This document shows positions 43,880 through 53,870 of a stretch of DNA of 64,000 nucleotides, one piece after another; positions within the stretch are counted from its first letter, which is position 1; each line of letters begins with the position of its first letter. This DNA is from Nannochloropsis oceanica (Eukaryota; Sar; Eustigmatophyceae; Eustigmatales; Monodopsidaceae). The translations under genes and the position numbers were made by a program. The notes beneath the pieces are model-generated. The model saw only the letters and a list, made by a program, of their open reading frames with translations. It searched no databases and had not been told where the DNA came from. The DNA lies in assembly GCA_004519485.1 (NCBI GenBank), contig CP038107.1, positions 434,001 through 498,000 of the forward strand. The letters run 5' to 3'.

Positions 43880-46750
43880 TCAGGGAGACACTTGCATGCT
43901 GCTGCTATTGCTCCTCGCGATTCCATCCCCTTCTTGGTTGGCCGCATCCTCTGCCGCGTCGTGCAGCAGAGCTGACGCTTCGGCGCGAAAAAGACGCGAA
44001 TACAGTTCGCCATGCACGGCAAGATTGTGCTCCAGGACACGGCGCAGCCCATTACCGGTGGCCGCAAGCTGCACGCTAAAGGTCTGGAAGCCGAAGCGCC
44101 TTACGAGTTCGCTAGCACCTGCAGCGTCGCCACGTGCGTGGAGGTTGAGCACATCGGCCAGTCGCGCAAAAAGAAGGTTGTACAAGGGATTTTCCAAGCT
44201 CCCGGCGTTTTGGAGCATGCCGCGCAACGTAGCTGCCTGCTCGTTGCTTATGACCGTCCCGGCGTCGGCGTGAATATGATGGGCAGACTGCATCACCTCC
44301 TCAACTAAATGCGGAAGCGTGACCTCGCCGTCGTCCTGCAGTATGGTGTACAGTCGCGTCTCTAATGCTAAAAGAAACTTTCTCACAGTACTGTATCGGC
44401 ACACAGGTAAATCAGGGCTAGGAGTGACCAGAAATTGACGCAATAGAGAGGAGTAAACTGCCACGAGTGATAAGCGATCCAGCTCGTCACGGAACTCAGC
44501 CATACGCCGCCCATCATGGAAGAGTGTCTCGGGCAGCTTGGCTTTCATGGGATTATCCAAGCGCACAGGCTTGCGGAGGAGGCACATTAAGGCGTCGGCT
44601 AGTAGATATCGGTGGGCTTGCGTATTACCTTCGGCAATTAATGGAAGCTGCGCGACACGCTCCGTGGAAGCAAGAACATCACGGAGCCAGGCCTGGGTGT
44701 GTATGAGCTTCACCTCGCCCTCTTGCAGTCGCTCCGCAAACTTCTGCCGCTCGTACACCACACCATGTTCGATCAGAAAAGGTCGAAGCATCTGCATGTG
44801 GGCATTTGCTATGTCCCGGCGCGTCTCATCGATGCGCTCGAAAATGGTCTGAAACACGCCCGGGAGGAGCGCAACAAAAGCCGGGGTAGGCTTCGTGCTA
44901 CCGCCCTGGCCATCCTTCCCTTCATTCATGGCTGCCTGAGCCTGCACTTCAACCTCTGCGAACCAAGCCCTTGTCTCGGCAGCCCGGACAGGCGCCTGGA
45001 GGGCCAAAAGACGTTCGAGAATAGATGCTACGAGGCCATGAATTGTGACAGCATCCAGCAGGCCCTGACATGCCATTTGTCCTAAAAGCTGGGTGTCAAC
45101 ATGGGCCTGCAGCTCTGCAGCCAAGTCCTTGCGATGAGGTGTCAGCTCAATCAACTTCTCACATGCATCCTCCAGCAGTGCAAGCAGAGGCTCATAGTTC
45201 AAGGGGTCGCTCTTCAACCGAAAGTCCTCCAGCGGCCGCCGCTCCTTCACGCCATCCATCAGGTAGATCACGTCCAAAGTGCCGTCCTCTTTATTCACAG
45301 CCTCCACTCTCGCCTCAAACAACGATCCTTGTGGGCCTCCAAAGCGGAGCTGCGCTACCACACCAGGCACAAAGTCCTCTGGCCCTTCCTGCTCTGCTGG
45401 CGTCATGGCCATTACCAGCCGATCCCAGAACATCTTTTCCATCGCCTCTCGCACCCGGCCCAGCTCAACAGCCAGCTCACCCTTCGCCAACGCTGATAAC
45501 GAGCTGGTACCCAATGGCTGCTTCTTTTCTTCAAGCTTGAAATCGGGATTAAGAATGATTTCGTGGGCTAGGTGCTCGTTGCGGAGGAGGGCGGCCAGGG
45601 ACTGGGGCACTTTCGGCAGTTGATCTGTGCCCGCTTCCTCTTGTCCTACGATACTGCATGGGGTACTGGGCCCGCTTCTCTTGTTGTTAAGTCTGACCTC
45701 AGCTTTGCCGTCGATTTTGCCCGTCGTCGGGCTTGCCGCCGAGGAAGAAGAAGGCGGATGAGGCATGCGCACACGGACATGCGGCAGGATAACCTTGATC
45801 TCCCCCGGCATAAGCACTACAAAGGGCTCCATCGATTCCAAAGCCTCTTCCACGCGCCTGCAGTGCTTTTCTGTCGTATCCCGTCCCAAGACTTTGGCTA
45901 TACCAACCCGAACCTTTTCTACACTCTGGCGTGCAGCGGCGATGAGCACGTCTTCCTGGGAACGCTCCGCATCACGGAGGCAAGCATAAGCTTCTCCATA
46001 AGATGACAGAAAAGATGCAGCCATCCCTCGAGCCTGCCGAGCTTGCAACACCCGTAAAGATGCATTCATGAACGCCCTTGAAAAGTTAAAGGTGTTGAGA
46101 CGGAGACGGAAGGTACCTAAGGCTCCTGCCTGACGCTGCTGCTGTCCCTCTTTCAAGCACTCTATAGCCTGAATCAGACCTACAGCCGACATCAGAGCCA
46201 GATTCGCTGCCACACACAACAGACGTGCCTCGAAATCTCCCAATGATACACTGCTATTATTGCCATCCTCGGCATAGCTGCTGACGATAACCTCCTCCGG
46301 ATGGTGCTTGATCATGATGGCCGTCAAAAACTTGCGCGCCTGATGTTGCTGCGCTGCTTCCAGGGATCGAGGCGAGCCCCGGGCACCCCGCGAAACCATG
46401 GGCGGGGCACTAAAGCCGGGACCGGATACAGCTGCCAACAAGCCTACGATACTGCGGATAAGCTCTTTGCTTTGAATCTTGGTCAGAACGTCCTCGAAGC
46501 CCTTGCTTGACTGGAGGGCTAGCACTTGGGCTGCTTGTAGAAGTTGTGGTCGTTGCCTCCTCATTGCTGCGGCAGCCTTGTAAGCTGCTTGGAAACGTCG
46601 CCACCAGGCCTGCAGGACAATAGCGGCCAAACGTTGGTCTTGCTCGAGGGCTGCAGGAGGAAGGAGCATGGGCCGTTTGGGCGTCGAAGGAATTGCTGTG
46701 AAGGAAGAGGGTGCTTCCTCTGCTGCGTGCTGTTTGGGAGGTGTCGACAT
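43880..46750 (-). CDS. TCP11-domain protein with IQ motif
   Basis: A single exon of 956 residues; the start is the first ATG (MSTPPKQHAAEE). An IQ-like calmodulin-binding helix lies near residue 50 (AAIVLQAWWRRFQAAYKAA). The rest resembles the T-complex 11 family of plants and animals: RKFLTAIMIKHHPEEVIV with an acidic loop, RLLCVAANLALMSAVGLIQ, FSRAFMNASLRVLQA, and in the C-terminal half KAKLPETLFHDGRRMAEFRDELDRLS with LLRQFLVTP. In the middle a short Tudor/SH3-like stretch (GSLFEARVEAVNKEDGTLDVIYLMDG) is inserted. TCP11 proteins act in sperm signalling in mammals and have unclear roles elsewhere; function here is not inferred. Family call is moderate because similarity is spread thinly over a long helical protein. 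Confidence 0.7.
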   Translation of the reverse strand: MSTPPKQHAAEEAPSSFTAIPSTPKRPMLLPPAALEQDQRLAAIVLQAWWRRFQAAYKAAAAMRRQRPQLLQAAQVLALQSSKGFEDVLTKIQSKELIRSIVGLLAAVSGPGFSAPPMVSRGARGSPRSLEAAQQHQARKFLTAIMIKHHPEEVIVSSYAEDGNNSSVSLGDFEARLLCVAANLALMSAVGLIQAIECLKEGQQQRQAGALGTFRLRLNTFNFSRAFMNASLRVLQARQARGMAASFLSSYGEAYACLRDAERSQEDVLIAAARQSVEKVRVGIAKVLGRDTTEKHCRRVEEALESMEPFVVLMPGEIKVILPHVRVRMPHPPSSSSAASPTTGKIDGKAEVRLNNKRSGPSTPCSIVGQEEAGTDQLPKVPQSLAALLRNEHLAHEIILNPDFKLEEKKQPLGTSSLSALAKGELAVELGRVREAMEKMFWDRLVMAMTPAEQEGPEDFVPGVVAQLRFGGPQGSLFEARVEAVNKEDGTLDVIYLMDGVKERRPLEDFRLKSDPLNYEPLLALLEDACEKLIELTPHRKDLAAELQAHVDTQLLGQMACQGLLDAVTIHGLVASILERLLALQAPVRAAETRAWFAEVEVQAQAAMNEGKDGQGGSTKPTPAFVALLPGVFQTIFERIDETRRDIANAHMQMLRPFLIEHGVVYERQKFAERLQEGEVKLIHTQAWLRDVLASTERVAQLPLIAEGNTQAHRYLLADALMCLLRKPVRLDNPMKAKLPETLFHDGRRMAEFRDELDRLSLVAVYSSLLRQFLVTPSPDLPVCRYSTVRKFLLALETRLYTILQDDGEVTLPHLVEEVMQSAHHIHADAGTVISNEQAATLRGMLQNAGSLENPLYNLLFARLADVLNLHARGDAAGASELVRRFGFQTFSVQLAATGNGLRRVLEHNLAVHGELYSRLFRAEASALLHDAAEDAANQEGDGIARSNSSSMQVSP

Positions 46751-47529
46751 GACTAAAGTGTCCCCTGTCGATAGACATACAAGAGAGAGAAGAGAAGTAA
46801 GCAAGGATCGTAGAGGTGGCGTAGTTAGTGTACTCGACTTGCGTTGTCATGCCAAGTGGCAGTATCACGCAGGCTGGGCGGTTGGGAAGAGCTCCCCCTA
46901 CTGCTTTTACCTTACAAGAGGACATCTCCACGTCTTAAATGCATGTCCTTCCAACTGTCTTTAAACACGACCATCAAGCCCCTTGAGTTCCTCTTACCTC
47001 GCTATTCCCAGGAGTGCTATCGATGCAGTGCTGAGTATCAAGCAAAAAGCCTTGCTTCCCTTGGACGAGGAGTGATTGGCTACGGGGAAATCCTGACTGA
47101 GAAAATTTTGACCACACCCACAACTATGTCGAAGAGATTGATGAGGATGGCAAGGATGACGCTCGCTATCGAGATCCTGTTTGCTTTGCAGAGGGGGAGA
47201 GGTGGGGAGTATTTATAGGCTGTTCTCTGGCAGCTCGGCATTGACGTTGGTAATTTGGTTCACTTGCTTACAAGGAGGTGCAATTGCTCCAGGATCGTGA
47301 GCACCTCCAGGATTTGGTCCCATCCCGCGTTGCACAGCTAGGACGATCACTAGCCAAAAGATGCGTTTGGTTCAGATGGGGGAAATAGTGGTGGTGTGTA
47401 CCAAGGACTTGGGTTGGAAGAATGGGCCAGAAGCAACGTCAACGGTCGCTCAGGCTGCATCAGTCCAAGCCCGGCCTCTTATCTTGCCTTCCCTACACAC
47501 ACAGACATCTAAGCTTTTTAAAATACCAA
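46751..47529. other. Divergent spacer with unassigned coding-like segments
   Basis: Between TCP11 (-) and EAPP (+). Two + strand segments read like protein: about 47115-47205 (VEEIDEDGKDDARYRDPV) and about 47270-47380 (KEVQLLQDREHLQDLVPSRV). They are bounded by stops and I could not join or name them. Otherwise this is the two promoters. Confidence 0.4.
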
Positions 47530-48384
47530 ATGGAGCCCCCATTTCAAGTCGAGGACTTTTCGGACTCCTCAGCGGAAGGCAAGTAATCCCCACCGATCTA
47601 AACCCAGCATCATCCAGCCTCGTTCCCTCCTCACCCCCCAAAATAAATATCCTTCCTCCCGTGCATGATTTACACAGAGGACCATGAGGCCGTAGACGAG
47701 TTGTACGACGAAAACGCGGACGAAGAGGATGAGAAATGGATTATCAAGCACTGGCGCCAAGGACAAGCCTTGCCAATTCAACAAAGAAGTGCAACGGCGG
47801 CACGCTCGACGGATGCCGTCCTGAATTGCCCGTGCTGCTTCACTACTGTGTGCATGGAATGCCAAAGGTGAGCTGTGGAACATTCTATATGCAATGAGCA
47901 TAATATTATTGCCAAACTTCTCTACAAAACCATGAGACTTGGCACAGCTTGATCCTGCTGCCATCCACTTGGATTCCAAAATCTGACTTCCCTTACCCTC
48001 CCCGCCCCCTTCTTCATCCCAAGGCATGCCATTTACAAGACACAATACCGGGCTATGTTTATTATAAATTGCAGGGTTAAGACAAATGAAAATTTAAGCG
48101 ATACGCGGAAGGAAGAGGAATACGCACGTGAGGAAGTCGAGGCCGAAACCACACCATTTACACAATCAATACCACCAGCAGCACATGGAGAAGAAGGCAC
48201 CCGCGACTCCGACAAACAGCAACGTCAACATGATCAGCAGCAAAATAAGAAGGGAGTGCGCTGGAACGACATCCTTGACGGGGAAGCTCCAGTGCGTGCG
48301 GTGGAATGCGAGACGTGTGGTACGGTAGTGGGTGTGCAGGATGAAGACGAGGTCACACATTTTTTTAATGTAATTGCTTCATGA
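47530..48384 (+). CDS. EAPP homologue (E2F-associated phosphoprotein family)
   Basis: Three exons (47530-47578, 47678-47867, 48024-48384) give 199 residues. The acidic N-terminus (FSDSSAEEDHEAVDELYDEN) leads to the family core: DEEDEKWIIKHWRQG, then SDAVLNCP-like STDAVLNCPCCFTTVCMECQR, the HAIYKTQYRAMFIINC segment, and the second Cys pair with the invariant end VECETCGTVVGVQDEDEVTHFFNV. EAPP proteins are nuclear phosphoproteins that in mammals influence E2F-dependent transcription; the two CxxC pairs probably bind zinc. Intron 1 uses a GC donor (AAG/GCAAGT): only this donor joins exon 1 to exon 2 in frame, because the nearby GT reading hits a stop. Confidence 0.88.
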
Positions 48385-48601
48385 AGCGTGAGGGGGGAAA
48401 ACAATGAAGATTAATAAAAGTAGAAAAAGAAGAAAACAGGATGAAGGCATTTATAAGATATCTGTACATAAATTACCATTGAAATATTGAAAATACATTA
48501 GAGATAAAGACATATGGGTGTACAACACACAACGTCGTCCTCGACTGACCCTAAGTGTCCACGTTTTTTTTTCGTAAACATCAGTTAATTTTATTTCTTT
48601 T

Positions 48602-48647
48602 TCATGCCACTTCACCTCTACTAACACCTTCGACTTTCCTTGACCTC

Positions 48648-48684
<37 letters not shown>

Positions 48685-51498
48685 CTGCTGCTCCCGCTGC
48701 TTCCGCCGCCGCTTCAGTCTCGAAACTCAAGGGTAGTTCAGCAAAAGGCGTGACACACCGAATAAATGGATACCCTCCATTCATAACCCCAGCCACTGCC
48801 AGCGCGATCTTGAGAGAGAGCGGGGACAAGAGCCAGAACTGAATCCCAAAAATCAAGCGTCTACCCCAGGTTTCGTGAAATTCATTGTTGGGAAGGCCGG
48901 GCCACCCGGCCAAGAAACCCTGTTTGACAGAAGAGGAGACGAGAAGAGAAAAAGGATGTTAAAAGGCGCGGTGTAAAACTACTGTACGATTGAAAACAGA
49001 AAAAGGGAACAGAAAGGGCACAGTCCCGGGCCGACAAATGGCAATGTCTGACCCTAATTTACAACCAACCATTCCTCCATCTCTTCCCCCGTAGCAAAGC
49101 CAAGTGCTCAAATGCTTACCGCCCACATCCCCACAGGCAATCGGAAAAAGGAATCGAAGAACCCCCGCAGATTCTCGGCATTTTGAACCATCAAAAACTC
49201 GCCACCAAAAATGAAGAAGTCTCGCTATTTGTGGGTAAGTAAGGGGGTAGGAGGAGAAGTTGCAGGAGGGTGAGAGAAAGACTAACATACGCGTGCGCAA
49301 ATAAGAGATGAAAGACATGAAGAACTCCACGACAAATCAGCATAAGGAAGAGAGCAAAAATCCTATCCTGCGCCAGCGACATTGACAGCAGCTGAATGCC
49401 GCCTTTTATTATCCCTTCGTCTTACCTGCAAACGGGTGGTGCGGCTCCAGACCGTGTCGTAGACAGCCCGGGCGGCCACGTCTGGGTCATAGGAAGGCTT
49501 GCGCAGCTATGAGAGTAAAAAGAACGTGAGAAAGGTATGAAAGATTCCAGAAGAAAGTTAAGAAAGCACGCAAAAGCTTTCTCCCACCTCCGTTCATTGG
49601 ATGAGGAGACAACCACATTCGCACCCGTCAAAGTCACCTCTCTGCAAAATCCTTCCTCCCTCCCTTCCCCCGCAACCAACCTCCGCCGCAATTGTCTTGG
49701 CCGCCGGCCCTGCAGCGGCCAAGGCCCTACATATCTGATACCCCGTCGAGGCATGCACCAGGCCAAGGGCACCTCCAAAGGCCACGACTCTCTGAGACCG
49801 GGTGGGAATCGCTCCCCCCATGGGAATGTAGCAGAATTCCTCCTCCTCCACATTGAGCACCGTGGCACCCAGGTGCTTCAAACGGAGTTCCATGCGACGT
49901 TTGCATTCGTCGAAGCTGATGGGGGGCCGGGCGACGAGAGAGGTTTCCTCGAAGAAGACTTTTTGTTTTTGGCCGTCCTCGGACGGGCCCATGGGCATGG
50001 CGTACATGAAGGTGGGCTCACGAGCAACTTCCGCCTTGTTGAAGAGAGGAGAGAACAAAGGGAGGGGATGGGAAAATATGGGAACATTTGAATGGAGGTG
50101 TTGTCGAGATTATTTTTTGGTAGGTGGATAACTCCCTTCCTCCTTCCCTCCCTTATCCCCCCCTTTTTTTGCCATTACCTCGGCGCTTGAGCTGCTTACG
50201 TAGTTGGTGCGATAATCCATGAGAGTCATTGCGTCCTCTTCGTAAGGGCACACATCAACCTCGCACTCAATACCATAGGCGATCTGCAATTATTAGAAAT
50301 TTGAGTCAGCAGTCACCTCAAGCAGGGAAAACAAACCCAACTTCCCCCGTCTGTTTCTAATTCCTTCCCTTCCGTCCCTTCTCCCTCCCTCCCAGTCATA
50401 GATACCTGCACCCCCGGATTATGCACGCCGTCCAGCTCGACCAAGGTAGACTGATAGCCGGAGCAGTCAAGCAACAGCCGAGTATTAATTCGAGTTCCGT
50501 CTGAGAGTCGAAGCTGCGACCCTTCTTCGCCATGTACGACTGAGGAGGGATCTACTGCCATGGGAAGTAGCACGGCCCCGCCGTTCAAAGCGCGGGATCG
50601 GAATTCTTGTTTAAGGGCCTGCAGGGTTTTGGTTGAAGGTGGAATGTTGGGTGTAGTGGTAGGAGAATTAGAAGGCCTCCCTATGAGACGGCGACAAGAA
50701 GGGAGGGCTAACATTGACATCATAGCTTGACGACATGCGAAACTACATCCACAAATTTCTTGAATGTCCTCTCACTTTCTCTTACCACGCGATCGACCCT
50801 CCCATATGGCCGCTTCACCCGCAGTCGCTCATCAGCGGGGATACCATGACTGCCTCCGCAGAACAGGTCAGTGTTGGGCCACACCTTCATGAGACAACTT
50901 TCCAGGCTAAACCCTAAAAGCTTCTCCAGAGCTAAGAAGTATGAAAGTAAACGGAAAAGTGAGACGGAGGGAGCACGGATGACCAAGGCCCAAGGAGAAG
51001 ACAAATTTGATAGTTTTACTCCTCCTCTTGCAGCCCCCTCAACAGTCCACCATCATTCCCTTTCCCCACGTACATACCTTGCCATTCTTCTAACCACACG
51101 CCGTAATTGGGAATCCATCGCTCATCGAGCTTGGGGTCCATCATCACGACTTTGAGCTTGTGCTGCTGCGCCAGCAAGGCCGCCATAACAGATCCAGCTG
51201 GCCCCCCACCAATTATAGCCACATCGTAGGTGACACCCTCCGTCGTCAAATCTGCTCCGCTCTCCATTGCAACGCTCAAGGGCTGTTTGGACAGAGTGCG
51301 TAGAGGTGGTCTCGACGAGGGAAGCAAGATACTACTGACAAAGGACGCTCTCCAAGGCTGCTGCTGCCTTGCCCTCCTACATGACGAGCCCTCCGCTCGC
51401 TTCCCCTGTCGTAATGGACCTTGCGGGACCCAAGCATACGCAAGCAGGCAGTAGCACAGGGTACCTAGGAAGCGCATCCAGCTGGCCGAGGACACCAT
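48602..51498 (-). CDS. Lycopene beta-cyclase, plastid-targeted
   Basis: Eight exons (51498-51078, 50931-50786, 50618-50406, 50283-50200, 50034-49681, 49506-49426, 49224-49120, 48919-48602) join in frame to 573 residues. The N-terminus MVSSASWMRFLGTLCYCLLAYAWVP is a signal peptide with a plastid-type site. The FAD fold is YDVAIIGGGPAGSVMAALLAQ (about 91), then WIPNYGVWLEEW, VWPNTDLFCGG, RPYGRVDR, LLLDCSGYQS, IAYGIECEVD, PTFMYAMPMG, VFFEETSLVARPP, CYIPMGGAIP, VVAFGGALGLVHASTGYQI and FFDSFFRLPVGMW, all lycopene cyclase signatures. It cyclises both ends of lycopene to beta-carotene in the plastid. After the last hydrophobic part the C-terminus is an Ala/Glu tract coded by a CTG-type repeat. Confidence 0.95.
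48651..48696 (+). repeat. (CTG)n trinucleotide repeat in the last lycopene cyclase exon
   Basis: A near-perfect CTG run on the + strand, GCA/CAG on the coding strand, giving the poly-Ala tract near the cyclase C-terminus. Confidence 0.9.
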
Positions 51499-51844
51499 AT
51501 TGTCCCTGACTGTCTATGTTGTAGATGTTGGGGCCGGTTGATGAGATCGCGGTCTCTGGGGCTAAGAAAAGAAGGACAAGCCAAGCTGCAATCGCATCTC
51601 AGCAACAACAGAAGCATGAAAAATTCTTAAAATTAGGTACATCTTATCCCACGAGATTAAAGGGCACCACGGTGGGTGGGCATGCATGTAGAGTCGGGCA
51701 CATTGTTGCCTGTGCTGTGGATCGCAGCAAGGGAGGTTGGCAGGCGTCAGGCTCGAACGCTCCTTCTCCCTTCCGATTGTGTTGCCTTTCACTCATACGG
51801 GTACATCTATACCCACACCGACAGAACGCGACATACACACAGAC
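51499..51844. other. Lycopene cyclase upstream region
   Basis: About 350 bases upstream of the cyclase start (minus) and before a possible small + strand ORF. It should hold the cyclase promoter. No motif is recognised. Confidence 0.4.
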
Positions 51845-52006
51845 ATGTCTGAGTCCTACCGCAAGGCCGTGGGTGGACGTCTCAAGATTGGCGGCAAAGA
51901 AGTGGACGAGCAGGAGGACGCAAAGTCTTCTATGACGAATGATTTCGCGCATAAAAATAATCGAAGCAACATCCCCATCCTTTTCAACAACACCCGTTTC
52001 AAGTGA
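51845..52006 (+). CDS. Small ORF resembling the N-terminus of FAM32A
   Basis: A 53-codon ORF starting MSESYRKAVGGRLKIGGKEV. The first 18 or so residues resemble the N-terminus of FAM32A-type proteins (pattern Y...VGGxLKxxGK), which are spliceosome-associated. The Lys-rich middle and the conserved C-terminal domain of that family are not visible in the following bases, where the CCDC25 gene lies on the other strand. It may be a first exon whose remainder I cannot see, a truncated remnant, or chance. Confidence 0.3.
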   Translation: MSESYRKAVGGRLKIGGKEVDEQEDAKSSMTNDFAHKNNRSNIPILFNNTRFK

Positions 52007-52110
52007 CCACCAGCAAAAGAAACAAAAGTCACGATTCCCAGCATCAGTTTTGCGAATACTTTTCATATTTTATCTTCACCAGCCTTTTCCTTTCTACCCA
52101 CTCGATATTC

Positions 52111-53498
52111 TTACATAAAGTCTTCCTCCAACTCTGCCACGTCCGCCACGTTCTTCTTGTTGGATTCCATCCTGTCGTCCTTCATCAAGCTCCTGAGAAT
52201 TGACAAGATACTTGGTAAGCGAAAGAAGAAAATGTCATCCCGGTAAAGGCTAAAATCCCCTCTCCAGTTCATCCCCTCGCCCAACATAATCCACTCGCAC
52301 TTACTCGTAGCTTCGCAGCTTGGCCTCCTCCTCCTGCCTTTTTCTCTCTTCTCTTTCCTATTGAATGTGTGACATAAGAAGGAGTAAAAATCATATCTTC
52401 TTATATTCGAAATTTTCCTGTGCTTTTACCTCTCTTTCCTGCCCTCGCTTCAAGCTTTTTTGCACTGCCCGGTACTCAGCTGCCCGGACTTCTTGCTCCG
52501 CTTGCAGGTCAGGGAAACGTTCCTTTGCGAGGAATTAAATCCAAGGGCGTGAGTTTTTTTGTGGATGTGTGATTAGTGATCTCACTCGGAATCTAGAAAG
52601 CAATTTAATTGAAAATCACATGTGGCTTACCTCTTTGGTCCTATTGAGGGCATTCACGATAGAGTTGCATTTCTCGACTTTAATTTTTCGAACCTGCCCT
52701 CCAAAAAAGGATGAGAGTACATGTAAGTGAAATGGTGGCCACTTACACATACGTTTGCATACACAAGTAACCAAATATCACCTTGCTTTGGTCATGAAAG
52801 CCGATCTGGCCCGCCTCCATGCTCTTGGTCTTCTTCAGATTTCGCCACCTCGTGTATACCACCTGCACTTCCTTCTTTTTGCAGCCCTCGATCGAATTGG
52901 CCTATACTGACAAAATATTGCGAGATGAGGCGATTTGGAAAGCTACTAATGAATTTTTTCTTCTCACATTGCCTCGTAGTCATCCCGTCTTTTTCTTTAC
53001 GCGTGTATGAGGGTCGCGTACCTTGACGAGGGAGGCACACTCCAGTAGCAAGTCGGGACTTATATCATCTAGCTTTTCCCCCGGCTTCTGCCGCAAGTAT
53101 ACGTGCGCTGAAGACAAGTCATCAACGTGAAACCACACGTCTTCTGGAAGTCCAAAACGAATCAGCTCCTCGTTTTCATACTTGTCTTTCTGTCAAAACC
53201 ATGGGTGGGAAACGAGGGAACGAGGGAGGAGGGATCACTTAGGCATGTAGACAATAAGATGCCACGAGCCGCTCAAAGGAATCACAATCCCATTCACGAC
53301 TTTTTCTTCTTTGCCTTCATGACTTACCCCCATGTACAACACGTAGCCCTCTGTATGGTGCACCGAATGGACGAAGACGAGGATGGGATGCGCGAGTTGG
53401 AAAGTGATGTGGACATGAAATGAGACCATAAGTCCGGCAGCCACACACAAACCCACGATGAATAGGAGGCACTTACCGCTACTCGTAAAGAAGTACAT
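52111..53498 (-). CDS. CCDC25 homologue (NFACT-R/DUF814-type protein)
   Basis: Eight short exons (53498-53477, 53350-53328, 53189-53022, 52901-52782, 52693-52631, 52522-52430, 52357-52305, 52192-52111) join in frame to 207 residues, matching animal CCDC25 in length. The start MYFFTSS and EGYVLYMG are encoded by two micro-exons of 22 and 23 bases. Then come [33 protein letters not shown], the [20 protein letters not shown] block, GQIGFHDQ, a helical KR/E-rich part and the ending EEDFM. The fold is the RNA-binding NFACT-R domain seen in ribosome quality-control factors. In animals CCDC25 is also reported as a DNA sensor at the membrane; no membrane helix is visible here. Confidence 0.95.
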
Positions 53499-53870
53499 GC
53501 TGCCAGTACTGCAGCTGCTGTTTCCGCTGCCCCTGCTGAAGAGCCCTGCCGTGACGTGGGGGCCGATAGAGGGGGTGGGGGGGAGGATTGAGGGCATCGT
53601 TCGACGGCAGCAGGTTCCCTTTCATCATCATGCCTGCCTTTACATTTGCCATTTTTATTGCCCACAACTTATTCCCCGGAACTTGACCACATCAAACACT
53701 CCTCCCATACATAGCTTTATCAGTCCCAAGCGACGGAATGAGGCGGGCGAGGTTTCATGCGGCAAGCCGGAGGACAAACGCAACGACCTCCTGCTTCGGG
53801 ATCATCACAATGGGCCTCGACGACACCGCCCTCCTCCAGCTGCTTATCATCAACAATCGGGCATAGATAT
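53499..53870. other. Divergent promoter region: CCDC25 and the downstream PX/Rubicon gene
   Basis: About 370 bases between two divergent genes. Open frames here extend into the next gene without clear protein character. No motif is recognised. Confidence 0.4.
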
